This document shows positions 25,801 through 40,000 of a stretch of 64,000 nt of DNA, one piece after another. The DNA is taken from assembly GCA_023374025.1 (NCBI GenBank), contig SIJG01000021.1, positions 1,289,474-1,353,473 on the forward strand. Direction: 5' to 3'. Below the pieces are notes generated by a model. The model ran no database searches, was not told where the DNA came from, and saw only the letters and a list, made by a program, of their open reading frames with translations. The first letter of the stretch is position 1. Every line of letters starts with the position of its first letter. Made by a program: the position numbers and the translations under genes. The DNA comes from Heterodera schachtii (Eukaryota; Nematoda; Chromadorea; Rhabditida; Heteroderidae).

Positions 25801-28800
25801 AGAACGCTTTTACAATATTTATTTATTTTTTCGTCTAAAATTTGCTTTGTTTTATATATTCTGACAATTTTTAGTGTATTTGGTATATTTTTAATTTGGA
25901 ATTGTAATTTTGCTATAATATTTAATGAAAATTTCAAAAAAATTTATTATTCTCATGCCAAAGCAATGATCATTTAGTTTATCACATACATCAACGTTCA
26001 TTAGTTTAGCAGAATCATGCACCATTTATATCCATTGTAATTACTCCAAAATGAATTAAAATAAAATCGCGAAATTTTGGCCAGACAATTAGCATAGATT
26101 AATGGCACTTCAATTTCAATGTTTATCAGTTTTATATACAAATTTTGGCTTTACTGATGTTAATATTAAATTATATAAAATAATTAAAAATTAAAAAATT
26201 AACTTAAATAAATATAAAATTATATGAAAAATTAAAAAAATTAACTTAAAAATTATTATTAAATTATATAAATAATAATAAAATTAAAAAATTAACTTAA
26301 AAATAAATATTAATTATAAAAAATAAAATGAAAATTTAAAAAATTAACTTAAATAGAAATGATGCAATAAAATAATAATTAAAATTTAGACTTATCAATT
26401 ATAAATACTGAACAAGACTAATATTAGAATTTCTGCTCAGCATATCACAAAAAAGAAAAATAATAATGGCACAACTTCTTCTACCCAATCAAGGCAATGG
26501 CAATTCGAAAAGGGAAACGAAAATATATGAAAAAACAAAAATACAATATAATATTCATAAATGAGAATGGAGCACATTTATTATCTATTTTTGATGGAAT
26601 AAAAAGAAAGCAAGGAATACGATCTTATATTTAGTTTAAGTTTTTCCTTACCGAAGCAAATTCAACTAATAATTATCTATAAATATTTAAACAAAATAAA
26701 AATTTGAAAAAGATAATTTATTAAAATATTCAATTTAAGAAAGTAAATAACATTAGTAACTATGTAAAAATTTAATTTATTTAATTCAATATTTCCATTA
26801 AAAAAATGTCCAACTAATTGTTAACTTCCCAAAAAGGCAGTATGCGAATTAATTTGGGTCTCACTGAATAAGTCAATTTCAAACTAATTATAATTCAAAT
26901 AAAAGAGAAAATAAAAAGAAAAAAAGATAAAATAATTTCAATCTTCCAATATAATGTTTAAATCATTTAAAAAATTAAAATTAATAAAAAAATTCAATTT
27001 CAAGCAATTAACAAAATTAGTTATATTCTTATTGTCATATAAAAACTCGAACAAACTTATAATAGTAATATGTTGAAATAAAAATTAAAAAATTTAATCA
27101 GCCATATATTCTTAGATAAATAAATATTGAGAGAATCAATTTAAAAATAAAAAATTTAACTTGTTTAAATATTTTGATATTAGATTTAAAAATATTTAAT
27201 AACAAAATGGTTTTACGATAATTAAATAAAATTTATTTAAATATAAATAAATGCTTTATTTTAAGGATTGCTCAGTTTTTTTTTTTTGATTTTTTAGTTT
27301 AAATTCATTTTTTACGAATTTTCGTTATTCATTTTAAATTAAAAAAATAAATCGATAATTATATTGTAAATTTAATATAATGAAATAATATAAATTGAAT
27401 TTAGAAAAATGTTTACCAATAAATAAAAACAATTATAATTAATTTTTGAATAAAATATGATGTAAGCACAAAATTACTTATTTAAAAAGAATAAAATAAC
27501 TATTCAAAAAATAATTTATTGTATAAAATTTATTTAAATTTGTTTCAAAAGACAATTAATCAGTAAATAATTTTTATTCGTATTTAAAATAATTTAAAAA
27601 ATTATAATTAAGAATAAGTTACAAATAATTTTTAATTGCTTATACAATTCTTTAAAAAAATCTTATATAAAATGTATAAAGATTTTTGATATTTTGGGTA
27701 TATTGGTATTGCAATATTTAACCAACTATTTAAATTAATCAATAGAACACATTAATTTTTATAATTTAATTTATATAAATAAATGTTAATTTAGGTTAAA
27801 CCAATTAAAAATTTTTAAAAAATATGTCAGTATATAAATTAATTTTGTAACTTTAAAAATATCAATAAACATGTAATGATTTTACATGTTATCGCCAAAT
27901 ATTGAAAAATGAAAAATATAATCTGATAATTTGATTTCAAATGCATATTCATCAAAGGTAATTTAATTATATTTCAAAAAAGTATGGAAATAATCTTAAA
28001 AATAATAATTATTAAAATATAAATGTTTTAATTTAAACCTTAAGTACTCCAACAAAAAAATGATACCTTTGCAAGAATATTTAAAAACTTAAACACTATT
28101 TAGAATTAATTACTACATTAAAAAAATAAAGTTAAAAATAAAAAATCATTATTTGTAAAAAATCTTAGCACAAATTAATATAACTTTTGTTTTTGTTAAT
28201 ATGAAATAAATAATACATATTAGCCGATTGAGAGGATGTGGTTAAATAAGAATAAATTAAATTTAAAAACGAGCAAAATTAAGATTTTGAAAATAAACGG
28301 AAAAATGCATACTAACAATAATCAAGATATTAAAACATTTTCAATTTTAAAAATCTAGCTTATTTTTAAACTATTTACTGTTTTCAAATAATAAAAATGA
28401 TATTAAAAGTGTTAAAAGTGAGTGAAAAGTGGTCAACAGTCAAACATAAGAATTAATTGTATAAAATAAATTTAATAATAATAAATGTATTTTTTTATTT
28501 TCATAAAGGTTTTTTTAAATAAGAGCAAAAAGTTAAAAATTATATTTTGAATAATAATGTGAAAATTTATTTAAAATGAAGACTGACAATAACACTGAAT
28601 TATTTAAAGAAGCCCATAAAAGATCAAGAAATAAAAAGCTGAAAAAGGACGAATTAAAAAATGTAATAACATAAAGATCATAAAATTTTACTTAAATTTT
28701 CTATCGCAGAAAATTATTTAAATTTAGTAATTAATTTTTTTCGAAAATTATTATATTTGTTTCTTTAAATTTAATTTTACTCTCTATAATATCTTCAATT

Positions 28801-29750
28801 CAAAAAAAATAAAAAATATAAAAAAATAAAATTGTAATTATCAAAAATTAATAAAGAGAAAAAACATTAACAAGAACTATGTATCTTTTAAGAAGCCAAC
28901 CGATACAATTTAAATAGTAAAATAAATTTTTTTTTATTAATAATTATAAAATTATGAATAATCAATGCTTCCAGGTTTTTTCTTGCAATTTATGAGAAGT
29001 AAATAAAAATTATATTTATAGAATTCATAAACTTATTCCCCGTGAATTAGACAAGGTCTTGGAAAAACCACTCACACTAAAGGTGTGTTAAATCAATATT
29101 TTTTAAAAATCTGAATCGGCCACATAATGCTTATTAAAAAGCATTAAATCGATCTAAACAAATATCTCATGACTAAATCAAATATTTTTTAACTATTTAA
29201 TGTCCTCTAATCACATTAAAATAAATGTATTATATAGGTTTAATTAAAAAATCAAAATATCATTATAAATAAAAAAAACATTTTTTAAATTTTCATCTTT
29301 TATTTCCCAGACTTTTCCAGCAACGATGGTAGCACTTAAAAAATTAAATAATATATCTTCCAAGGCGACCATAAAACAATATATATACAATTATTTTATT
29401 AAAATATCACTAAATATTTAAAATTACAATTTATATAAGTAAAAAGAAGTCAATAAAAAACTCATTTTAAGAAATAACATTCGGCTTTTATATTAAAAAT
29501 TTTAAACAGATGTTTAATAAAAAAGAAATTTTATGAATTTTATTCAACCTAATTTTATAACACAAAATAACAAAAAATGTTTATTCTTGTAAATTTTATT
29601 ATTAATTGAATATTAATCATTAAAATTGAATGGGTAAATTGATTATTACATGGAATGGAGACTGCAAAATAAATAAATATTTATTTTTGGCTTTTAAAGG
29701 TATCATATTTTATTTTAAAGAATTAATTTCACTGGTCAAAGTGAGATGCT
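22801..29750. other. AT-rich gene desert
   Basis: No supported gene. At 26193-26352 the word AAAAAATTAACTTAAA recurs four times, 42-52 bases apart, marking a small decayed tandem repeat. Scattered frames of 60-79 codons in this stretch are mostly Phe, Ile, Lys and Asn and look like chance. The plus strand is A-rich over most of the interval. Confidence 0.6.
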
Positions 29751-29775
29751 GGTCCTTAAGTGATTAAAGAAGAGT

Positions 29776-29980
29776 TGATCCCCAACACCGTTCGGGGAAT
29801 TCGAACGTCGTCTGTTTCACTCTCTCGGGTGAGAGTGCTTTTTTTATTTTTAGAAAAAAAAAAGATTTTTTTCTATTTGACGACCAAGTTTTTGACCCCC
29901 CCCCAACATTTAAAAAATTTATTTAGCCTTATAGATAATTCTTGTCGGGGAATTTGATACCAGCTCCCCGACTTTTTTCC
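29776..29980 (+). ncRNA. Cluster of three strong stem-loops, candidate structured RNA
   Basis: Three hairpins stand out in a GC-enriched patch. H1: CCCCAAC 29780-29786 pairs with GTT-c-GGGG 29790-29797, with a one-base bulge. H2: CACTCTC 29818-29824 pairs with GAGAGTG 29831-29837 around a 6-base loop and is followed by CTTTTTTT. H3: GTCGGGGA 29944-29951 pairs with TCCCCGAC 29965-29972 around a 13-base loop and is followed by TTTTTT. Hairpin plus T-run resembles the 3' end of a polymerase III transcript. I see no match to a known RNA family and no clear internal promoter. A structured part of a transposon or a UTR is an alternative. Confidence 0.3.
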
Positions 29981-30135
29981 CAGATAGTAGGGGAAGAACC
30001 CTAGACAACTCTTGCTCTAGTGTTCAATTGGATAGTATTTAGAGAACCCAAAAATTTTCAGAAAGAAAACCGAAATTCCAACGCTAGCCCTTTCTTTTTT
30101 CTATCGAATACATTTTGTTCAGAAAAAAATTTGTT

Positions 30136-30303
30136 TTTTTTAACAAAGACCTTGTTGTTAAATATACATATGTTCCAAAGTGGGGAAAAGCACATTTTTT
30201 GACCCATGTTACACTTGGTCAAAATTGGCATTTCAAGTTTAAAATGTCTGTAAAACCGAACGGACTAATTTACGAACTGTTATTTGAAATAGTGAAAGTA
30301 AGT
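30136..30303 (+). CDS. Exon-like segment ending in a consensus splice donor, unknown protein
   Basis: The frame reads, among other residues, DLVVKYTYVPKWGKAHFL and ends with LIYELLFEIVK directly before GTAAGT (30304-30309). It includes two Trp and balanced polar residues, and it is unlike translations of the neighbouring AT-rich DNA. The same frame is open back to an ATG at 30115. A splice acceptor could be the TTTGTTCAG just before 30123 or lie closer; I cannot fix the 5' boundary. No downstream exon was found by eye in the next few hundred bases. I do not recognise the family. Confidence 0.4.
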
Positions 30304-30774
30304 TTTGTTCATGATTAAGCACACATCATGGTCATATTTCTGATCAAAAGTCGTATTTTTTTAGCAATAAAAAATAAATAACAATTATTATAAATATTAC
30401 ATAGACAGTAAATGCCTAAATTTTTAATTCGATTAAAATATATTGTTTAAATATTTATAGAAAAATAAATAAAAGAAAAGTTAAAAAAATTGTTTTGATT
30501 GACTTGTAAATATTTTTTTAAATAACATTAATGCAAAGAAAAAAAGAATAGTATTGTCGTTAAAAACCGTGCATGACAGACCAGCAAAAAAGCACAATTC
30601 AAGTTATGAACGAAATTGAAAATAATATAGGGAAAATTAATATAAGGCGATAAATTTAAATATGCTTCGAGGTAATCTGAAAACCTCAAAAGGGCTTGAA
30701 AGCGGGGTAAATTCAGGAAAAAATTCCTAGGGGGCTGGAAAAAAATTTTCGTGGAAGACGAATATGGCGGACAG

Positions 30775-31006
30775 AAAGAGCACAAAATTTGCTACAAGAT
30801 GCAAAAAACCGTGTGTCGCTGTGACTTCTGAACTCTGAGAATTTATATGTTTAATTTCGAACAGCAAAAAAGTACTGAAATCTTAAGAAATCAATGCATT
30901 TTACAATAGTTTTGATACTCAGAAATTAATCGTCCGGAGTCTCATCGTACAGAAGGCGTAGAGACATGCGGTTTTTTACAGTTTGTAGCAAATTTTGTGC
31001 TCTTTT
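30775..31006. repeat. Inverted repeat with about 66-70-bp arms
   Basis: The left arm (30775-30840) and the reverse complement of the right arm (30937-31006) share AAAGAGCACAAAATTTGCTA, then AAAAAACCG and a diverged tail ending TGAGA. The spacer is about 100 bases. The outer parts of the arms are nearly identical and the inner parts diverge. This looks like a miniature inverted-repeat element or a long hairpin. I found no obvious target-site duplication. Confidence 0.6.
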
Positions 31007-31009
31007 CCG

Positions 31010-34000
31010 ATTTTTTTGTGTGGCTCTTAATGTTTATGGGGGAGGAGATATGCTTGGTAAAAATTTAAACTCGATTCGTCTCCGGGAAATATATGAAGTG
31101 ACAAAAAAATTCTTGAGTTTATAATTTTGGAACGGAGTATATTATATAAAAAAATATATATTTTAGTTGCATTAAAAAAATATCATTTTACTATTTTTTC
31201 ATCTTTTTCAAATGAATATTAGTATATTATTTTTATTTATAGCATGCTTAAATTAAATAATTTATTTTATTATATTAAAATATTTAAAGAATTTTAAGCA
31301 TTCATTTGTTAAATCAAAAAAAAACAAAAAAAAACATATTTAAACTACATGAACTCAAAGAATAAATAAATAAAATTTATATAATTAGCAATATAATTTG
31401 ACTCAGCGTGAATACGGCAAGTCATTATCGTAATAATGGGAGGAGAGAAAACGAAAAAATTCAAAAAAAAAGAAAGCGAATAAAAATATATTTTAAAAAC
31501 TTTTAAAAGTTTTTTTATACCCTTTCCATAATGGTATTTATTTTAACCCAAAAGTCAACAGTTAAAATTAACTTTTGTTCTATTATATGAATTTTTACTA
31601 ATTTTTTAAAATTTATTAATAAACATTTGGTTCAATGAATAAAATTAAAAAATGTTTTTCATATGCCGTAAATTAAAATTAAATTTAATATATTTAAAAA
31701 AAGATTTTAAGGGGTTGTTAAATACGACCACAAATTAATTATGAAGTATTTGATATACAATTGAAGACACAGATCGTCACTTGGAATAAATAAATTAAGC
31801 ATAATAAAGAAAATAATAAATTTAAATATTTAAAAATTATTCCTTAACATATTTAATGAACGACCCAAACACAAATTCTTATTAAGATAAATATACTAAT
31901 GATGGTACATAAAACAACAAATAACATGCCCATGCAAAAAAAGAACAAGATCGAAATGAGCAACGAGAGGGGTAAATAAAATTAACAATAAGCATTTAAA
32001 GATTACAGAATATCTTCCAAAGATGAATAATAAAAATAAAACCATAATTAATGAACAGAACAACAAATTAAACCTTTAATTTTATTTAAATATACATAAG
32101 AAAATCAAAGAAAAATAATAATTAATAAGTATTCAAATTATTAAAATGTTAAAATATTTTTAAGAGACTTAAGCCTTACTATGAATAAGGCTGTTAAAAT
32201 TAAATTAAATAACAAAAGAATACATTTAGAGGCTTGAATGATAAATAAAATATTAATTACATTAAGTAGATTTTTTGAAAACTTAATTATTTTATTCCAA
32301 TATTTAAATTAAATCTACAATATAATAAATAAGTTAGAATGAATGTCAATTAAATCATTAAATTGAAAAAAACAACATTATTTATTATAATTTTCATACT
32401 AAATTTTAACAAAAAATATTGAAATAATAATAATTTAATTTTAATTAAAATTTTATGTTATTTAAACAAAGGAGGAAAATATTTAAATTTAATTATTTTA
32501 AAGCAAACTTTTTTAATTGAATATTATAAAAATTAAAAATTTTAAAATAAAACAATAATGCAATTTCGAGGCTCAACTTTCTTTAGGGTCTTTGTTAATT
32601 CTCATAAAAAATCATTTCTGTTCATTAATGCTTTTTCCGGAAAATGGCTAAAAAATTTAAGACTATTTAGTAACAAAAGTCCCTAATCTTTTTTGATTGT
32701 CAAAAGGTTTAATGTAACCATTTATTTTTTTTTTGAAAAGAAATGAAGCTAATTTCAAATTGAAATTAAACAAATGTCAAAATAATGATTAACTTTATAT
32801 TTATTTAACTGTTCTCCTTTTTTCCAAACTTATGGATAGGAATGATGATTGTTAGTTTTAGTTTTCTTTTTACTTATCATTTAATAGAATTTTATATTAT
32901 ATTTAAATTACTTTTTTTTTTTGCTACACCTTATTTTTATTATTGATATTTATAATTTTATTCGGTCATTTTTCTTAGGATATTTTTAACATTTAAACTT
33001 GGCAGTTCAATGTTCTTTTTTCCCATCATCGATTCGTGAATTAAATAAAAACATATATTTTATTTTTCAGTAAAATAAATCAAAATTATCAATTTAAAAT
33101 TAAATATTTTTTACTAATTAATTAATCAAAAGTTGATTAAATAAACCGTGTATATTAAAAATTTAAATAAAATATTTTTAACAATTAATATTTTACATTA
33201 TTTTGATAAGATAATTGAATCTTTTTTTAAATTTTTTAGTGCTATTAATTTCTATTTTGATTTTAAATGAAATATTTTTATAAATATAAAGAGTAGTTGA
33301 TTTTTAATTTTGTTTTTAATTTAATTTTTAATTCTATTGAAGTACCTGAATTGGGTAATTCTTTTTAAGCGAAATTAACAATTATTTTTAAGATTTGGAG
33401 TTATTAAAATTCCATTCTGCGAAATAATTTAATTAATTTTATTTAAGACCAATTTTTTTTATTAGTCACCTTTATAAATTCATAAAATATTTCTTGCTTT
33501 TCTTAATTATTATTTGTTTTAAATATTTATGACTTTTTGAAATTTCATTATGATTACTAAAAATAAATTTAAAGTTTTTTAACTGATTAATAATTATTTC
33601 AATATTTTACTTTTTTTAATCAATTATATTTTCTTAGAATTAAAAAAATTAATGAACTTTAGCTCAAAAATTATTATAAAATTATTAAAGTAATCGTTAT
33701 TAAGTTATTTTTAATTACGACTGTTATTCATTTTTAAATTATTAAATCGTCCCAAAACAAAAAATATTTGTCAAGAAAATTAAAATAAAATGTGTGGAAA
33801 CATTTTTGAAAATTTTGGCAATTCGCCAAGAAAATGTGATATTCAGGCCTATTTTAATAATAAGAAGATTAAATATATCTTAAATAAATTGATTTGGTAT
33901 TTAAAATTTATTTATTTTTTGTCATATTTCACCGCCTTTTAAATTTATAGTTTCATTCCAAAATTAATGAATATTTTTATTTTTATTTTGTGTATATTTT

Positions 34001-37000
34001 TTCTCTTAATCTGCTTCTATTTACTTATTCTATCGACACGGTAATGAGTTTATTGTATCGATATAAACTAAATATATTAAATAATAAATATCTTACTAAT
34101 AATTTTGCTGCATATAATTAAAGTAGATTTGCAAAAAAAAAAAAAATTTAATTCGGTAATTATGTTTGAAAAATCCTTTTATTATAAAAATCTCGAAGGA
34201 AATATTAACGAATTAAAAAATTTCTAAAATTTCAATATTAAAGCCAATATTTTCAAAGTGCACTCAAAAAAAAAACAATTTGTAAAGTTTTTTAAAGGAA
34301 TTTTAATAAAATTGCTATAAGATTTTAATCGTTGATATCCATTGTTTTAATTTATCCACGTACACAAATGAGTTTATTATGAATAACTCCAAAAAATAAT
34401 ATTTTAAACAATATTTTCTATGTTTATAATTTAATTTAATAATTTCTTTTCTTATTGCAAACAATTAAATATTATCAAATTAAATTACCAACATCCAATC
34501 CCCAAAAAATTATAATCTCAGACATGTTTAATTTTATTGTTATTTAATAATTATTAACATTACCCCTCAATTTATGAATAGGAAAAAAATTTTCTTACCC
34601 ATTCCTCTCCTCCTTGTTAATTTATTTTATGAATCTGTACTTTTAAAATTTGAAATTTTAAGGACGTTGTTAATTTATATTTGTAAGAAATAAAATAAAT
34701 GTATAAAAATGTTTTACTGAAATAATAATCTACGTTTAAATATAAATAAAATATTTTATTTTGAAATTTTCTTCTTTTTTATTTTACTTATTTAATTTTT
34801 ATATTAGCAATATTTATAAAAAAGATTAAAATAAAAAATAAATAAAATAGAGATAAACATTCAATTATAAAAATGTGCACAAATATTTCAAATGAAAGAA
34901 TAATTCAATTCATAATGTAAAAATTTATAAATTTTCAAAAATTTAATGTTAAAAAAAAATTAATGTTTTATATTTAAAAAAAGTGGCAATAAACCATTAT
35001 TAATCTTCTATGATTAATTATGGGACAAAAATATAAAAATCAAGAAAGTGTATTTGTCAAATATTTAAATTTGTAAATTTTTATAAAAAATAGCATATCT
35101 AATATACCTTTAAATAACGTATAAAAATTGAAAAAACAATACAAGAAGATAAATCCATAAGTTGTAATTGCATTTTATATAAATTTTAATTTTTTATTCA
35201 ATATTTTAGAAAATGCAATATTTAATAATGGCATAATTTTAAAATAAAAAATAAAAAGTAATTCCAAATTAAAGAACAAACATTTAAGTTGGGGCTTACT
35301 AATAAATAAATTTAAAAATTGTGAAAATCAAAACTTAAAAAAAAATAAGAAAAAATTACTTCTTGTAAAGATTGAATTTATAACTTATACCTAAGAATGG
35401 ATGATGATCATCATTTAAAAACAATCTAACAACAACGATTGATAATATGTTTTATTATACCCATCCTCACATTTCCATTAGTAGAGAAAAAACTTTATGA
35501 AAAATGAAAATTTTCATAATTTAAAAATTAAAAAAAACAAAATGTTCAATGACTAGAAAGAGATAGAATTGGTCCATGATTTCAAGGTTGTAAGTGAGCG
35601 ATTTTCACAAAAATTTAAAGACAAAAATTTGTTTTTTAAAATTTGTAATAAATTAAAATTTATAAAAAAATTATACATAAAACAAGCTGATTTATCAGTC
35701 TCAAAAGAAATATTATTAAATCATAAGGCCCTTCAATATAAGACATTTAAATAATAAAATAATATTTGGCATTTCGTTTCACTTCAAATTTCTGCATTAA
35801 TAGGATCGTATCACAAATAGTGAAATGAGCCAGAAGAGATTCATAAATCTTTCTTTTTAATAAAAAAATTAAATGCACGCTTATGGAAAAATTAGCTTTT
35901 TACCAGCCATTATTTATTCAATTATTTTAAAATAGATAAAAAAATATGAAAAAAAAAATTTCCATAAAATATCATACATTTTAATTTGGCAAAGAAAAAC
36001 TAATGGAGAAATAATTTTTATTTAATTGCTAAATTGAACAGATGTTGTTCAAATAAAATTCATACAATAAAACGGAAATAAACACCCGAAGGTCAAAAAT
36101 ATATTTTAATCCAAAAATTTAATTAAAAAGCATAAAAAAAAAGTCAATCAAATTTATAATGGTTTAATTAAGTCTTATGTAAAGAATCAGCAAAAAGAAT
36201 TAAAATTAAAAATTTATAAATAATAACCAAAAATTAAAAATTAATTAATGCTAAACAAAAAGATTAAAGCACATAAATTTTTTTAAATAAAAATTCTTAT
36301 TTCAATCAAAATATTTAAGGTAAGCAAAGAAGAAGAAAAGGTTAAATAAAAATTACTAAAATCAATAAAAAAAGACTTATTTTATAAATTAATATAAGAA
36401 ATTTATTAAATTTTATTAAATGCAAACTCAAAAAAAAAATCAGAAACCCTCTTAATGATAAGAAAAATGAAAATGAGAATTAATTTTTTAAATTATAAAT
36501 AAATTATATATATATATTTTTTTTTTTTCAAAAAATAATGAAAATGGTTTCTTAATAAATTATTGGTAAATAAAAAAAGATTTAATTTTAAATTTAGTCA
36601 AAACTCAACAATAGAAAAAAATTGTTTATCACATTTAATTTTAAGAACATAATCTTAAGACCAAGAGAATATTATTAAAAATTAAATCGTTATCATTTTT
36701 ATCATTTAAAATCAGAACAAAATTTTTAAAACTATTTTAATGAAATAAAAAGCCACACAATCATCCGTTTCAATTCAAAGTCACCGTTGAATTGGACGAG
36801 AGAATTTTCATTTATTATTTTATTAATATTTAAATTAGTTTTTTAGCGCTCATTATGGTTAAAAAATAAAAATTAAAAAAATCTATATTATTATTAAATT
36901 TATCAATTTAACATCTAACAATAATATTAATCACTATAATTAGTTTATTATTTCTTATTTTTAAATTAAATTATTATAAAAAAAGTTTCTTATTTTTTAA

Positions 37001-40000
37001 ACTAAATTATTATAAAAAATTTTGCAATTGCAAAAATTCTTAGTTATCGACTTCTTTTATTTTTTAAGTTTATTCGAAAATTTGAAAGTAAAAATTAAAT
37101 ACAAAACAACAAAACCGAAAAACAAGCCATTGTATATGTTAACAAATTTATAAATTTAAAAACTATCAAATAAAAATTAATTTTAAAAATTAATAAATTT
37201 AATTGCATTCATTGTTTAATGCTTATTATTTAAAGAATATTTTTGTATTTAAAACGAAGGCAATGAGACAAGAATGTACAAATCCGTTTACACACGAAAT
37301 TCATCATATGAAATTGTAAATATTGTAATATGAACATTTTTATATATAAAAAAATTTATTGAAACAATTTTAGAATAACGAAAAATTTAACTTACTAAAT
37401 AAGATTGTTTAATAAATAAATTATTAACAATGACATTATAATTTATAAAAATTTTTATTTAATTAATCATATCTAAAGAACGACCACTTTTTCAAGTTCC
37501 TAGACAAGAAAAGTAATTACTATAACAGATTTACTAATAAAATTACAACAAATTCATTGAGTCACTTAACAGTGATAAAGAATTTATTTATTTTTTATTA
37601 TTGGAATTTATTCTCAAAACAAAATTAATATTATGGAAATGTAATGAATCTAAGCATAAAAAAATATATATTTTTTAACTTTTGTCTATCATTTAAAAGA
37701 AAAGAAATATTTAAATAGTTTTATTTATGTTGGAAGGAAATTTTTGTGATTAAATTTGAAAACAGTCTTATTTTCTTATTTTAATAAATTATTTAAAATA
37801 TAATAAAAAAATATTTATACTATGTGGGGGACGCACCAAGCGTAAGACCAGCTAAAACCCGAGAGTTTAACCACTTGACTATATATATTTTTCACCGTTT
37901 TTAATTTTAAAAAATAGATAAAATTATTATTTTTTAGCATATAAATTGTACTCTTCTCCCAATTATTAAAAAATATAATTTAATAATAAAATCAACATAA
38001 ATATTAATAATTTACTTGTTATAACAAATTTTAAATTTTACGTGTAAGAGTTTAAAAAAATAAAAATAAAAACCCAAAAATTGATTTAATATTATTAAAC
38101 ATAGAACATGAAAAAAAATCATTTTGTCTTGAATCATAATGAATGGAGGAAGTTTCAATAACAATGAATTTGCTTAAAGGAATATCAACGTTAATATTCT
38201 AAGAATTATGTATAAAACTAACTTGAATAAATAAAATGTAAAATATTAAATAAATGAAAATTAATATTTAGTTTATTATCATAAAATTTCTAAAAAATTA
38301 TTTAAAAAGTTATTTGATGACAAATTTATATCTTATATGTTAAAATTCAATGAAAAATGAAAAAAATCTTAAACAAATTATAATTATCAAAATATAAATT
38401 TAAAAAAGGTTAAAAAAAGGGTTGCGATAATTTTTTACCATAAATTTAAATAATTGGTAGAGATTTATTATACAATAAGAATATTTATTTATGTTGTTTT
38501 TACTTTGTTTATTAAAGAAATATTATTTTTATTGTATATTTTTACTAAATCTTAATCGTTTTAAATTTCGTTTGAAATTTTTAATTATTTTAACTATGTT
38601 TTATTCCGTTAATTTTGTTTAATTAATAAAATTATTTTATATTTTATTTAATGTATTATTTTATTGGTTATTTTTTTTGGGTGCTCATTCTCAATCTTGT
38701 TTATTTTTATATTTAAGAAATTATTCGTTAAAAATTATATTTAAGAAAGATTATTAATTTATTTTGAGATTTGCGATTTTAAATGTTTTTGAATTTCAAT
38801 TTTAATCTCTGGACAAGTGACCGGTTCTTTTTTTATTTAATTTGGTCTCTTTATCTTATTTTTCACCATTAAAATTCAATATTTATTTAATTTATTTTAG
38901 AGGTTTAAATGAAATTAACCTTTTAAAATTTTATTTAAGTTTAATAGAAAAAAAAACACGCAATACAAAGAGGCAAATTTTATATTATATTAGAAAAAAT
39001 AAAATAAAATAATTAAAAGAGTATAAAATTAAAGTAAAAAATAAATTGCTTTACAAAAGATTAACTGTTTCTAACATGTTAAATTTTAATGCCGAATTTT
39101 GAAAATCATACTTATTAAATATTCTAATAAAAAATATAGCAACTATTTATATTGATTTTTTTTTATATTTTCTCCAATGAGTAAAGCTAACCATTAACAA
39201 AAAGCGTTTTTTAAAAGATTAATTGTTTTAATAATTTCAATTAGATTAACATAAAATAAAATTATACACATAAATAATATAATAATCAATTTTAACTATG
39301 CTGTGAAAATCCATACTATCCATTTACCCTATTAGTTGTGAGAATAAATCAGCAAAAAATAAAATATGAAATTATAAATAAAGCTATAAAATAATTATGC
39401 TTAAAATATATACATAAAAAATGAATTGAGATTATTAAATTTATTTAAAATGCTTTGAGCATTTTTAAAACTTTTTAATAAAAGTGATTTTTTCATTTTT
39501 TACAATCGTTTAACTCTTTTATACACATAAATTAATGAATTTAATTTTTATAATAATTAGAAAATAAATAAATAACTTTTAATGACTGATATCATAAGCC
39601 GTTACTCCAATCAACACAATCCAACGATTTAATAAAATAATTTTAAAAAACAAATTCAAACATATGGCTATTTTTGATAAATATTTTAATTAATAAAGAG
39701 TATAAATGGGTACTTTATATAAATTACGAAATATGAAAATTACATTTAGTTATAAATTTAACATATTAAAACAAGAAAAAAATAAACTAATTCTTAATCA
39801 GCAATTCATAACATAGTGAGATATGAAAAAATTGAAATAATATAACGGTGAGGGAATATTAATTTTTCATTAGATATAATGAATAATTTTGCAACTTTAA
39901 ATCCTTTTAGATTCAAGTTTAATTTTCTTTAATTTTTTGAATTTTTTAATACAAATAAATTCATGATTAAAAAATACAAATGATTAATCTAAAAGTGTTA

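Noticed and set aside
35569..35754. 61-codon frame starting VHDFKVVSERFSQKF
   Set aside because: It has no ATG start, is Lys/Phe/Leu-rich and isolated; not enough to call an exon.
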